Origin: CAWEDP01 sp963807925
Lineage (GTDB): Bacteria > Acidobacteriota > Vicinamibacteria > Vicinamibacterales > CAVVIG01
NCBI GenBank assembly: GCA_963807925.1
Contig: CAWEDP010000002.1
Location: forward strand, 2,232,001-2,296,000
Direction: 5' to 3'
Length of the DNA: 64,000 nt
Part shown: positions 34,091-43,872 of the stretch, in pieces
How the letters are laid out: each line of letters begins with the position of its first letter
How positions within the stretch are numbered: position 1 is the first letter of the stretch
Made by a program: the position numbers and the translations under genes
Notes under the pieces: model-generated
The model's input: the letters and a program-made list of their open reading frames with translations, nothing else
The model's database searches: none
Told to the model about the DNA's origin: nothing

Positions 34091-35433
34091 CGCGGCCGCT
34101 CGTCGATCGCGACCGCGAGCTCCTCTGGCATCCCTACACCCAGATGAAGGACGCGCCGGCGCCGTTGCCGATCGTGCGAGGCGAAGGCGTGTACCTGTAC
34201 ACCGAAGACGGTCGGCGGATCCTCGACGGGATCTCCTCCTGGTGGGTGAACATCCACGGCCACGCGCATCCTCGGCTGAACCGGGCGCTGGCCGATCAGG
34301 CGCGGGAGCTCGAGCACGTCGTGTTCGCCGGGTGCACGCACCGACCGGCGGTCGATCTGGCCGAGCGGCTGGTGCGTGTCCTGCCGAAGGGGCTGACGCG
34401 GGTGTTCTATTCCGACAACGGATCGACGGCGGTCGAGGTCGCGCTGAAGATGGCGCATCAGTACTGGCGCAACCTCGGGCAGCCGGAACGGCGCACGTTC
34501 GTCACACTGCATCACGCGTATCACGGCGACACGGTGGGGGCGATGTCGGTCAGCGAGGACTCGCTGTTCACGCGCGCGTTCGGGCCGTTCCTGTTCGAGG
34601 TGACGCGGGCGGACGCGCCGTATTGCTACAGGTGTCCGCTGGGCCTCGAGCGCCGCAGCTGCGGCATCGACTGTCTCGGGGATCTCGCCGCCGCACTGCA
34701 CCGCCACCGCGGGAAGGTGGCGGCGGTGCTCGTCGAGCCGATGCTGCAGGCGGCTGGCGGCATGATCGTATGGCCGGCGGAGTTTCTCGCCGGCGTCCGG
34801 CGGCTGTGTGACGAGCACGGCACGCTGCTCATCGCCGACGAGGTCCTCACCGGGTTCGGGCGGACGGGCCGGATGTTCGCGTGCGAGCACGCAGGGATCG
34901 CGCCCGACGTCATCTGCCTGTCGAAGGCGCTCACGGCCGGTTATCTGCCGATGGGCGCGACGGTCGCCACCGAGGCGATCTTCAACGCGTTCCTCAGCGA
35001 CGACCGGGCGCAGACGTTCTTTCACGGCCACTCGTTCACCGCCAATCCGCTCGCGTGCGCGGTCGCGTGCGCCAGCCTCGAGGTGTTCGAGCAGACCGAC
35101 GTCCTCGCTCGCATCGCGCGCCTCGAAGCGCGGATGCGCGCGGGGCTGGCGCCGCTCGCCGATCTGCCGATCGTCGGCGACGTTCGCGTGATGGGCGGCG
35201 TCGGGATTCTCGAACTGGTCGGCGACAAACACACCAAACGGACCGGCGGCTACCTCGACGGCATCGGCCCGCGGCTCGCGGCCGCCTTCCTCGACAGCGG
35301 CCTGCTCCTCCGGCCGCTGGGCAACATCGTCTACTTCATGCCGCCGTACGTCATCACCGACGAGGAGGTGACCTGGGCGCTCGAACAGATCGCCCGCGTG
35401 CTGAGGGCGCATTCCGGAGCGCCGATCGGGTGA
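34087..35433 (+). CDS. bioA: Adenosylmethionine-8-amino-7-oxononanoate aminotransferase
   Basis: A 448-residue class III PLP aminotransferase that converts KAPA to DAPA using SAM as amino donor. N-terminal signatures are HPYTQMKDA and GISSWWVNIHGHAHP; the PLP-binding region includes YSDNGSTAVEVALKMA and the lysine in CLSKALTAGYLPMG. A four-cysteine CYRCPLGLERRSC-type insert is present around residue 180, as in many BioA proteins. ATG 34087 overlaps the bioD stop. No bioC or bioH lies in this window. Confidence 0.95.
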   Translation: MTRPLVDRDRELLWHPYTQMKDAPAPLPIVRGEGVYLYTEDGRRILDGISSWWVNIHGHAHPRLNRALADQARELEHVVFAGCTHRPAVDLAERLVRVLPKGLTRVFYSDNGSTAVEVALKMAHQYWRNLGQPERRTFVTLHHAYHGDTVGAMSVSEDSLFTRAFGPFLFEVTRADAPYCYRCPLGLERRSCGIDCLGDLAAALHRHRGKVAAVLVEPMLQAAGGMIVWPAEFLAGVRRLCDEHGTLLIADEVLTGFGRTGRMFACEHAGIAPDVICLSKALTAGYLPMGATVATEAIFNAFLSDDRAQTFFHGHSFTANPLACAVACASLEVFEQTDVLARIARLEARMRAGLAPLADLPIVGDVRVMGGVGILELVGDKHTKRTGGYLDGIGPRLAAAFLDSGLLLRPLGNIVYFMPPYVITDEEVTWALEQIARVLRAHSGAPIG

Positions 35434-35506
35434 CGTCAGGTTCGATCCTCTTCCGGCGGCGCGCCTCACTGGCGACATTCTCCGCCCGGCGGTAAACTGG
35501 CGGGCC

Positions 35507-36703
35507 ATGGCTCACTCCGGCCGCCATTTCCTGCAGATTCCCGGACCGACCAACGTACCCGACCGCGTGCTCCGCGCCATGGACCGCGCGGTGATCGATC
35601 ACCGCGGACCCGAGTTCGCGCGCCTCACCGGCGAAATCCTCGACGGCCTTCGCGCGGTCTTCAAGACCACCAGTCCCGTCATCGTGTTCCCGGCATCCGG
35701 CACCGGCGCGGCCGAAGCGGCGCTGGTCAACACGCTGTCGCCAGGCGATCGCATCGTGATCGTCGAGACCGGTCATTTCTCGGCGGTGTGGAAGCAGGTC
35801 GCCGAACGGCTCGGACTGCAGGTCGAGTACGTGCCGGGCAACTGGCGGCGCGGGGCCTCCGGCGCCGAGCTCGAAGCGCGGCTCCGCGCCGACGCGGACC
35901 ATGCGGTGAAGGCGGTGGTCGTCGTCCACAACGAAACGTCCACCGGGGTGACCAGCCGCCTTGCGGACCTCCGCGCCGCGGTGAACGGGGTTCGCCATCC
36001 TGCGCTCCTCATCGTCGACGCCGTGTCGTCGCTCGCGTCGATCGACTATCGCCATGACGAGTGGCAGGTGGACGTCACGATCACCGGATCGCAGAAAGGG
36101 CTGATGCTGCCACCCGGCCTCGGATTCAACGCCGTGTCGGAGAAGGCGCTCGCCGCGAACCGGGCGGCGCGACTGCCGCGGAGCTACTGGGACTGGCAGG
36201 ACATGCTCAAGCTGAACGGCTCAGGCTTCTTTCCATACACGCCGGCGACGAACCTGCTCTACGCGCTGCGCGAAGCATTGACCATGCTGCAGGAAGAAGG
36301 GCTCGACAACGTGTTCCGCCGGCACGATCGTCACGCCGAGGCGACGCGCGCCGCGGTCCGCGCCTGGGGCCTCGAGATCGTCTGCGAGGAGCCGCGCGAG
36401 TATTCGAGTTCGATGACCGCCTTCTTCATGCCGGAGGGCTTCGACGCCGACCAGTTCCGCACGCTGGTTCTCGAACACTTCGACATGTCACTCGGCACCG
36501 GCCTGTCGAGACTGGCGGGGAAGGTCGTCCGCATTGGACATCTCGGAAGCTTCAACGATCTGATGCTGGCCGGCGTCCTGAGCGGCATCGAGATGGCTCT
36601 CCGGGTCGGCGGCGTGCCGCACCGATCGGGAGGCGTGATGGCGGCGCTCGACGCGCTTTCGCGGCACCACCGGCCCGCCGGGCAGCCGGCCGCGGCTCGC
36701 TGA
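35507..36703 (+). CDS. Serine/alanine-glyoxylate aminotransferase
   Basis: A 398-residue class V PLP aminotransferase. Family features are the N-terminal FLQIPGPTNVPDRVLRAM, DHRGPEFARL, the PLP aspartate in LLIVDAVSSLASI and the Schiff-base lysine in TITGSQKGLMLPPG. It should transfer an amino group between serine or alanine and glyoxylate/hydroxypyruvate; the exact amino donor cannot be told from sequence. The next gene, 3 bp downstream, is a FAD/Fe-S 2-hydroxyacid oxidase-like protein, so a shared role in glycolate/glyoxylate metabolism is plausible. Confidence 0.92.
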   Translation: MAHSGRHFLQIPGPTNVPDRVLRAMDRAVIDHRGPEFARLTGEILDGLRAVFKTTSPVIVFPASGTGAAEAALVNTLSPGDRIVIVETGHFSAVWKQVAERLGLQVEYVPGNWRRGASGAELEARLRADADHAVKAVVVVHNETSTGVTSRLADLRAAVNGVRHPALLIVDAVSSLASIDYRHDEWQVDVTITGSQKGLMLPPGLGFNAVSEKALAANRAARLPRSYWDWQDMLKLNGSGFFPYTPATNLLYALREALTMLQEEGLDNVFRRHDRHAEATRAAVRAWGLEIVCEEPREYSSSMTAFFMPEGFDADQFRTLVLEHFDMSLGTGLSRLAGKVVRIGHLGSFNDLMLAGVLSGIEMALRVGGVPHRSGGVMAALDALSRHHRPAGQPAAAR

Positions 36704-36705
36704 AG

Positions 36706-39648
36706 GTGGCGCCGACCATTCCGCTCCCGCTCAGCTCCCACGCGAAACCCATCGACTCCTTTGCCGCCGCGGCCGACCTCGAGCGCGCATTGAAGGAGGC
36801 GGTCCGCGGCGAAGTGCGATTCGATCGCGGCAGCCGCGCGCTGTACGCCACCGACGGATCCAACTATCGGCAGATTCCCATCGGCCTGGTCGTCCCGCGC
36901 GACGCCGACGATGTGCGTGCGGCGGTTGCCGCATGCCGGCGGTTCGGCGCGCCGGTGCTGCCGCGCGGCGCCGGCACCAGCCTCGCCGGTCAATGCTGCA
37001 ACGTCGCGGTGGTGCTCGATTTCACGAAGTACATGAACCGGATTCTCGACATCGATCCGGTTCATCGTCGCGCGCGGGTGGAGCCGGGCGTCGTGCTCGA
37101 CACGCTGCGGAACGCCGCCGAGGCGCACCACCTGACGTTCGGTCCCGATCCGTCGACGCACAGCCGCTGCACGCTGGGCGGCATGATCGGCAACAACTCC
37201 TGCGGCACGCACTCGCTGCTGGCCGGCAAAACGGTGGACAACGTCGAGGAGCTCACGGTCCTGCTTTACGACGGCACGGTCATGACGGTGGGACCGACCT
37301 CCGACGCCGATCTGGCGGCCATCGCTCGCGAGGGCGGACGCCGCGCGGAGATTTATGCGGCGCTTGCGCGGCGCTGCGGGACCGGTACGGCGACGACATC
37401 CGCGCGCGGTTCCCCCGCATTCCCCGCCGGGTATCCGGCTACAACCTCGACGAGCTCCTGCCCGAGCAGCGGTTCAACGTGGCGCGCGCGCTCGTCGGCA
37501 CCGAGGGCACGTGCGTCATCGTGCTCGAAGCGACGTTGCGCCTGATTCGGCAGTCCGCAGCACCGGACGCTGGTCGGGCTCGGGTACGGCGACGCGTTCG
37601 CCGCGGCCGATCACGTGCCGGAGATCCTCGAGCTTCGATCCGATCGGCCTGGAAGGGTTCGAAGGATGCGATCGTGGACGGCCTTCGCAAGAAGGGCGCG
37701 CCGAATCTCGACCTCATGCCGGAAGGCCGCGGGTTCCTGCTCGTCGAATTCGGATCCGACGACGCGCGCTCCAGCCCGGGAGGCGGCGCGAACGGTTCAT
37801 CGCGCGGATGAACGCCCTGCCACAGCCCCCGAGCACGCGCCTGTACACGAGCGTCTGAGGCCCGGGCGATGTGGAAGATTCGCGAGTCGGGACCGCGGGC
37901 GGCGGCGACCGCTCCCGGCGCGCCGCTCGAATGGGAAGGGTGGGACGATGCGGCCGTCGCGCCCGGAAAAGCTGGGCGGGTACCTGCGGGATCTGCGCGC
38001 GCTCCTGGACGAATACCACTACCGCACCGCCTTCTACGGCCACTTCGGTCACGGCTGCATCCACATGCGGGTGGACTGGGATCTCGAGACCGAGGCGGGG
38101 ATCCGCAAGTACGGCGAGTTCGTCGAGCGCGCTGCGGACCTGGTCGTCTCCTACGGCGGATCGCTCTCCGGCGAGCATGGCGACGGCCAGTCGCGCGGCG
38201 CGCTGCTGCCCCGGATGTTCGGCGACCGACGTGATGCAGGCGTTCGGCGAGTTCAAGGCCGTCTGGGATCCGGACAACCGGATGAACCCCCACAAGGTGG
38301 TGGACGCGCTACCTGCCGACCGAAGAACCTGCAGACTCGGCGCCGACTACGCCCCGCAGAAGCCGGCGACACATTTCGCGTTTCCCGACGATCGACGGAT
38401 CGTTCGAACGGGCGACCCTGCGATGCGTCGGGCTGGGCGAATGCCGCAAGCGCGACTACGGGGCGATGTGCCCGAGCTACATGGTGACACTCGAGGAGGA
38501 GCACAGCACGCGCGGGCGCGCCCACATGCTGTTCGAGCTGCTGCAGGGCGAGGTCGTCACCGGCCGGCTGGCAGGACGAGCACGTCAAGGCGTCGCTCGA
38601 CCTGTGTCTGTCGTGCAAGGCGTGCAAGTCGGAGTGTCCGGCGAACGTCGACATGGCGACCTACCGCGCCGAGTTCCTGTCCCACTATTACGAGCGGCAC
38701 GCCCGGCCGCTCCACGCCTACGCCTTCGGCATGGTGGATCGTTGGCTCGAGCTCGCGTCAGCCGCGCCGGCGCTCGCCAACGCGGCCATGTCGGTGCCCG
38801 GCCTGAGCCACGCCGTCCGCCGGGCCCTGCACATCGCGCCGGAGCGCCGGCTGCCGAAGCTCGCGTCCGTCAACTTCCTGCGCTGGGCGCGGACGAGCGG
38901 CGTGCGCACTGCGGACCAGCCGGCCGCGGCCGGCCGACCCGCCATCCTGTGGGTGGATACGTTCAACAACCACTTCCATCCCGAGACGAGCCGGGCGGCG
39001 CTGAACGTGCTCCGGCGCGCCGGCTTCGAGGTTGCCATCACCGACGGCCACCTGTGCTGCGGCCGACCGCTCTACGACTTCGGTCTGCTGGACCGCGCCA
39101 AGCAGTACCTGCAGACGATCATGAGCGCGCTGGCGGGGCCGATCGACGCCGGCATCCCCGTCGTGGTCCTGGAGCCGAGCTGCGCGTCGGTCTTCCGCGA
39201 CGAGCTGCGCAACCTGTTTCCCCACGACGATCGCGCGGAGCGGCTCCGCCGGCAAACCGTGCTGCTGTCTGAGATTCTCGCCTCGCCCGAGGCCCGGTGG
39301 ACGCCGCCGCATCTCGATCGGCCGGTCCTGCTGCACGGGCATTGCCATCACAAGGCGATCATGACGCTCCATCCCGAGGAGACGCTGCTCCGCGCCACCG
39401 GCGCGCGCGTGCACGCGCCCGATGCCGGCTGCTGCGGGATGGCCGGAGCGTTCGGGTTCGAGGCGGACAAGTACGCCGTCTCCCAAGCGATTGGCGAGCG
39501 GGCGCTGCTGCCGGCGGTCAGAGACGCCTCCGCCGACACGCTCATCGTCGCCGACGGCTTCAGCTGCCGGGAGCAGATTCGTCAGGCGACCGGCCGTCAG
39601 GCCCTCCACTTGGCCGACGTCCTCGATTTCGCCGCGACGACCGCCTGA
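36706..39648 (+). pseudogene. FAD-linked and Fe-S oxidoreductase (GlcD/YdiJ type), frameshifted
   Basis: Across all frames the region encodes one ~970-residue protein of the FAD-oxidase plus Fe-S family (YdiJ/D-lactate dehydrogenase type). Recognisable in order are a FAD-binding half (GLVVPRDADDVRAAVAACRRFG, PRGAGTSLAGQCCN, GPDPSTHSRCTLGGMIGNNSCG), the FAD C-terminal domain (YGHFGHGCIHMRVDWD, GSLSGEHGDGQ), ferredoxin-like cysteines (CVGLGECRK, CLSCKACKSECP) and CCG domains (CCGRPLYDFG, DAGCCGMAGAFGFE). The N-terminal ~220 residues (36706-37370) and C-terminal 330 (from about 38570) are open, but the middle changes frame at least ten times. Each break is repaired by deleting one base. The start is GTG 36706, right after the aminotransferase stop. 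Recent decay or sequence error are both possible. Confidence 0.85.
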
Positions 39649-39899
39649 ACGCGCCGGGCGGCCGGCTCCGCAGTCGACGACAACAGGGTCCAGCGTCATC
39701 TCGGCTGTTGGTTTCCTTTCGAGACCGTACAAATCCGTAAAAGCCCGTTGGGGACCGCGTACGGCCCGTTCACTGAAAGCCTGAGACGTCAAGCCGTTTC
39801 GCTTCTATCATTTACAGGATTTCTGGTAGGTTGGTCCTGGCGCTCGAGCTGAGGCTCTCGCGCCGGGCGGACCGAACTGACACTCAGGAGACGCGACCT

Positions 39900-42008
39900 A
39901 TGCACGCTCCCATCAAGTACGTCGAAAAGGGCCTCGCGCTCGCGGCCAACGGCGCCTGGGGGATTTTCAACACCTTGAACCGGATCAACCAGCGGCCGTC
40001 GTTCACGCCGGCATGGTCGGAGAAGCCGATCCTCAAGTCGTACGAGAAGACGAAGCCGCCGCTCGGGTGGCCGCGCGACACCGACTCGCTCTGCCCGACC
40101 TGCGTGCGCGAGGCGCGCCAGGAGATTCTCGACGGCAAGAAGGACGTGGGCGTGCTGCTCACCGAGAAGGTCGGCGAGATCAAGGCGACCATTCTCGAGC
40201 GCGACGGCAAGATCCTGATGGTGAAGGACTGCCCCGTCCACGGCCATTTCGAGGACGTGATGGCCATCGACCCGGCGTTCTTCAAGCACCTCGAGGAGGT
40301 GTTTCCCGGTCGCGACATCCGCGCGCACAACGATGAGAAGTTGCACAACCACGGCAGCAGCACCGTCAAGCACGGGCGCGGATCGGTGCTGACGGTCGAC
40401 CTGACGAACCGGTGCAACATGATGTGCGACCCGTGCTTCATGGATGCGAACCAGGTCGGCTTCGTGCACGAGCTGACGTGGGACGACATCCAGACCGTGC
40501 TCGACAATGCGATCACGATCAAGCCGCGGCGCCAGATGTCGGTGCAGTTCTCCGGCGGCGAGCCGACGATTTCTCCCCATTTCCTCGACGCGGTGCGCTA
40601 CGCCCGCAAGGTCGGCTACAACAGCGTGCAGGCGGCCACCAACGGCATCGAGTTCGCCAAGGATCCCTCGTTCGCGAAGGCCGCGGCCGACGCCGGGCTC
40701 CGCTACGCGTACCTGCAGTTTGACGGCATCGGCAACGCGGCCAATTCGCACCGCCGGGTCGGCAACCTGTTCGACGTGAAGCTTCGGGCGATCGAGAACC
40801 TGCACGCCGCGGGCGTCGACATCGTGCCGGTCATCACCATCGTCAACGGTGTGAACAACGAACAGGTGGGCCGCGTCATCGAGTTCGCGCTCGACAATCC
40901 GAAGAAGATCAACTTCCTGTCGTTCCAGCCGGTGTCGTTCACCGGACGCGACGAGGAGATCACCGACGAGCGGCGTCAGGCGCAGCGCTACACGCTGTCG
41001 CATCTGGCGCACGACGTGAAGAATCAGACCGGTCTTGGCGAGCCGACGCGCGACTGGTTCCCTATCTCCTTCATGGGCACGTTCACCGACTGGGCCGACG
41101 TCGTCCATGGCCCGGACGCGCCGTGGGGTCAGCTGACGTGCGGCTGCCACCCGAACTGCGGCGTCGGCATGGCCGTGATGATCGACAAGCAGACCAAGGA
41201 AGCGGTCCCGGTCACCGCGTTCCTCAAGGCGGAACAGCTGGCCAAGGACGTGGCGCAGGTGAACGATGCCGGCCGCGGCAAATTCCTGTCGGTGGCCGGC
41301 ATGACGCTCGCCGTCATACGCAACTACGACCCGTTCAAGGCGCCGACCCACTTCAAGCTGGTCGATCTGCTGAAGAAGTTCGACAAGACGTTCGGCGCGA
41401 CCAAGAAGGCGCAGGCGGGCGGCTACGGCAAGGTCGAAGGCGACCGGACGATTGCGGACATCGAGAAGCGCCGCGGCGACCGGTGGAACTTCCTGTTCAT
41501 CGCCGGGATGTGGTTCCAGGATCTGTTCAACTACGATTTCCGCCGCACGGAAATGTGCATCATCCCGTACGCGACGCAGCAGGGCGAAATCTCCTTCTGC
41601 GCCTACAACACGGGGATCGGCTGGCGCAACATCATCGAGAAGATGCACATGACGGCGACACTCAACAAGTGGTACGAGGAGCACGGGCGGCACGAGATCT
41701 TCGCCGGCAACAAGAGCGTTCCGCTCGCGACGACCGACCACTCGCTCGTGCTGAACGCCGAGGCGGTTGCCGCCGGCGCGCAGACCGACCTGGACGAACT
41801 GGGCATCGCGAAGAACGCCCGCGAGGAGAAGCTCAAGGCGCGGCAGCACAAGCAGCACGAGGATCAGCACGACGGCCGCTATCACGACGAAATGGCCAGG
41901 CTCTATCGCCAGCACGTGCTGAAGGAGCAGCCGACCCTCCAGATCCAGGGTCTGGGCGGCAAGAAGCCGCAGGGGCCGCAGCCGGTGCTGCACAAGCCGA
42001 CGACATAA
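39900..42008 (+). CDS. Radical SAM protein of the Tes/membrane-spanning-lipid synthase type
   Basis: A 702-residue radical SAM enzyme from ATG 39900. An N-terminal zinc-ribbon/rubredoxin-like segment carries CPTCVREARQEI and later KDCPVHGHFED. The SAM cluster motif is DLTNRCNMMCDPCFMDA (CxxxCxxC, about residue 180). Next come QFSGGEPTISPHFLDAV, AYLQFDG, KLRAIENLHAAGVDIV, GVNNEQVGRVIEFALDN and FQPVSFTGR, a series that I recall as characteristic of archaeal Tes. A C-terminal domain has TCGCHPNCG and the segment CIIPYATQQGEISFCAYNTG. The CxxCG-type cysteine group that precedes the SAM motif in archaeal Tes is absent. These enzymes join lipid tails by C-C coupling. The 251 bp upstream hold no gene; a terminator follows. 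Substrate is inferred, not shown. Confidence 0.82.
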   Translation: MHAPIKYVEKGLALAANGAWGIFNTLNRINQRPSFTPAWSEKPILKSYEKTKPPLGWPRDTDSLCPTCVREARQEILDGKKDVGVLLTEKVGEIKATILERDGKILMVKDCPVHGHFEDVMAIDPAFFKHLEEVFPGRDIRAHNDEKLHNHGSSTVKHGRGSVLTVDLTNRCNMMCDPCFMDANQVGFVHELTWDDIQTVLDNAITIKPRRQMSVQFSGGEPTISPHFLDAVRYARKVGYNSVQAATNGIEFAKDPSFAKAAADAGLRYAYLQFDGIGNAANSHRRVGNLFDVKLRAIENLHAAGVDIVPVITIVNGVNNEQVGRVIEFALDNPKKINFLSFQPVSFTGRDEEITDERRQAQRYTLSHLAHDVKNQTGLGEPTRDWFPISFMGTFTDWADVVHGPDAPWGQLTCGCHPNCGVGMAVMIDKQTKEAVPVTAFLKAEQLAKDVAQVNDAGRGKFLSVAGMTLAVIRNYDPFKAPTHFKLVDLLKKFDKTFGATKKAQAGGYGKVEGDRTIADIEKRRGDRWNFLFIAGMWFQDLFNYDFRRTEMCIIPYATQQGEISFCAYNTGIGWRNIIEKMHMTATLNKWYEEHGRHEIFAGNKSVPLATTDHSLVLNAEAVAAGAQTDLDELGIAKNAREEKLKARQHKQHEDQHDGRYHDEMARLYRQHVLKEQPTLQIQGLGGKKPQGPQPVLHKPTT

Positions 42009-42080
42009 CAAGCCGACGACATCAGAGAGCGGCTTCCCGGTCGTCAATCGGTCGGTCGTCGATCATCAGCAGCGGGCGCG

Positions 42081-42110
42081 AGGGCCGGCGGGCAATCCGC
42101 CGGCCCTTTT
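42081..42110 (+). terminator. Rho-independent terminator after the radical SAM gene
   Basis: A perfect 11-bp stem (agggccggcgg / ccgccggccct) with a 5-nt loop (gcaat), ending in a short T-run (tttt, 42107-42110). It lies 73 bp after the radical SAM stop and before the DUF423 gene, separating the two transcription units. Confidence 0.85.
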
Positions 42111-42166
42111 CTGCTGGCGCGAATCGATCCTGCCCCGGCTCCGCTGATTCGCTATGATCGGGGTAC

Positions 42167-42535
42167 ATGGATCGGACGTTCATGCTGATTGGCGCCCTCG
42201 CCGGATTCACCGGCGTGTCGCTCGGCGCGTTCGGGGCCCACGCGCTCCGCACGCGGCTTTCGCCGGAGATGCTGGCGGTCTTCGAGACCGGCGTGCGGTA
42301 TCAGATGTACCATGCCTTCGCCGTCCTGCTCGTCGCGCTCGTACTCGCGCGGATGGGCGGCTGGCTGATCGCGCTGGCCGGCTGGCTGTTCACCGCAGGC
42401 ATCGTGCTGTTCTCCGGAAGCCTGTACCTCCTGGCGTTCACGGGCGTCACCGTGCTCGGCGCGATCACGCCGATCGGCGGGCTCGCCTTTCTGGCCGGCT
42501 GGGGGTGCCTGGCGCTCGCGGCGGCGGGACTCTGA
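42167..42535 (+). CDS. DUF423 small membrane protein (YgdD family)
   Basis: A 122-residue inner-membrane protein of the DUF423 family with about four transmembrane segments. The family N-terminus is visible as LIGALAGFTGVSLGAFGAHALRTRLSPEML, followed by YQMYHAFAVLLVALVLA and the C-terminal GSLYLLAFTGVTVLGAITPIGGLAFLAGW. Function is unknown across bacteria. It is the first gene after the terminator and 10 bp before the next reading frame. Confidence 0.93.
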   Translation: MDRTFMLIGALAGFTGVSLGAFGAHALRTRLSPEMLAVFETGVRYQMYHAFAVLLVALVLARMGGWLIALAGWLFTAGIVLFSGSLYLLAFTGVTVLGAITPIGGLAFLAGWGCLALAAAGL

Positions 42536-42545
42536 GGATTCGCCG

Positions 42546-43478
42546 ATGAGACGACACCTATACGCCGGCGTCACCGTCGCGGCGGCCGCCCTGGCGATGG
42601 CGGCGGCCGCGTGCTCCAGGGCGCCGTCGGCCGCGGCGGGACGCCCGCAGCGCACGCCCACCAAGGCCGAGATGATCGACCTCGGGCGTCAGCACAAGAC
42701 GGCGTTGGACCTCTTCGCGGCGCTCCGCGAGCAGGCCAACGGGGGTCAGCGCCTCGCCTGGAGCAACCTGCCCGACTGGAGCGGCGTCTACACGCGCGTC
42801 CCGGTTCCCGGATTCGCGTTCGACCCGGATCAGCCGGAAGGCGGCCTGCCGACGGCGAAGCTGACGCCGGAATTCCACCAGAAGCTGCTGAAACGACTCG
42901 AGGACGCGAAGCGCGGCGTCGAGTGGGACCCCATTTCGACCTGCGCGCCACCCGGGCATCCGCGCTGGCTCACCGAGCCGTTCCTCCGCGAGTTCATCGT
43001 CACACCCGACGAGACGTGGCTCATCAACGAGATGGTCAACGACATCCGGCGGATCTACACCGACGGCCGCGAGCACGTGGCGGCGGCCGACCGCTATCCG
43101 CTGTACGACGGCGACTCGATCGGCTTCTGGGACGGCGCCCGCCTGGTCATCCACACCAACCAACTGAGGGCCGGCATCTACCAGCGATCCCAGCCGGACT
43201 ACACCGAGCAGGTGGAGACGGTGGAGATCTGGCACAAGGACGACCCGAGGACCGTGACGGCGGATGTCTGGGTGTACAATCCGCCGTCGCTCGTCGAGCC
43301 CTGGTACGCGAAGCAGTCGTACACGAAGCTGGACGATTCCGACAGGAGCCTGCGTATTCGATACTGGAACTGCGGCGAGAACGAGAACAACGCCGTCGTC
43401 CAGACCAAGGAAGGCGCGACCCAATTCCGCGAGCTGGCGTTCACCAAGAAAGGCGACAAGCAGGGAGCCAGGCCATGA
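42546..43478 (+). CDS. Lipoprotein of unknown function
   Basis: A 310-residue protein with a lipoprotein signal peptide (AAALAMAAAACSRAP; lipobox AAAC near residue 22). I do not recognise a domain. It contains NLPDWSGVYTRVPVPGF, a paired FLREFIVTPDETWLINEM and the aromatic segment YPLYDGDSIGFWDGARLVIHTNQLRAG, features of a secreted protein family that occurs in several copies in Acidobacteria, usually beside small DUF6152 proteins as here. Its stop overlaps the following ATG (ATGA). Confidence 0.78.
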   Translation: MRRHLYAGVTVAAAALAMAAAACSRAPSAAAGRPQRTPTKAEMIDLGRQHKTALDLFAALREQANGGQRLAWSNLPDWSGVYTRVPVPGFAFDPDQPEGGLPTAKLTPEFHQKLLKRLEDAKRGVEWDPISTCAPPGHPRWLTEPFLREFIVTPDETWLINEMVNDIRRIYTDGREHVAAADRYPLYDGDSIGFWDGARLVIHTNQLRAGIYQRSQPDYTEQVETVEIWHKDDPRTVTADVWVYNPPSLVEPWYAKQSYTKLDDSDRSLRIRYWNCGENENNAVVQTKEGATQFRELAFTKKGDKQGARP

Positions 43479-43870
43479 GGAAGCAGTTCGTCGGGGTGAT
43501 GCTGGGCGTCGGCGCCGCCGCCGCCATGAGCGGTTCGGTCCTCGCCCACCATTCGGGCGCGATGTTCGAGAAGGACAAGACCATCACCGTCGAAGGCGTC
43601 GTCAAGGAGTTTCAGTACACCAATCCCCACTCGTGGCTCCTCGTCGACGTCAGGAACAAGGACGGCAGCGTCACCACCTGGGGATTCGAGGCCGAAGGCC
43701 CCAGCACGCTGCAGCGAGCGGGCATCCGGCCGGGCGATTTGGCGGCCGGGACGAGGCTCACCATCACCGGCCGACCGATGAAGAACGGCAGCCCGGCGGC
43801 CGCCTGGGTGGAGGCGGTCAGGGCCGATGGCAAGCGCTTCGAGCCCGGCAAGGGCTTTCAGGTGAAATAG
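43475..43870 (+). CDS. DUF6152 family secreted protein
   Basis: A 131-residue periplasmic protein with a signal peptide (VMLGVGAAAAMSGSVLA). The mature part begins HHSGAMFEKDKTITVEGVVKEFQYTNPHSWLLVDV, the typical start of DUF6152 proteins, followed by a beta-rich body with WGFEAEGPSTLQRAGI and LTITGRPMKNGSPAA. Function is unknown. It is coupled to the upstream lipoprotein gene. Only 2 bp separate its stop from the end of the convergent gene. Confidence 0.88.
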   Translation: MRKQFVGVMLGVGAAAAMSGSVLAHHSGAMFEKDKTITVEGVVKEFQYTNPHSWLLVDVRNKDGSVTTWGFEAEGPSTLQRAGIRPGDLAAGTRLTITGRPMKNGSPAAAWVEAVRADGKRFEPGKGFQVK

Positions 43871-43872
43871 CC

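Noticed and set aside
36706..39648. Programmed frameshifting in the FAD oxidoreductase
   Set aside because: More than ten shifts at unrelated sites without slippery sequences cannot be programmed; loss or sequence error is far more likely.
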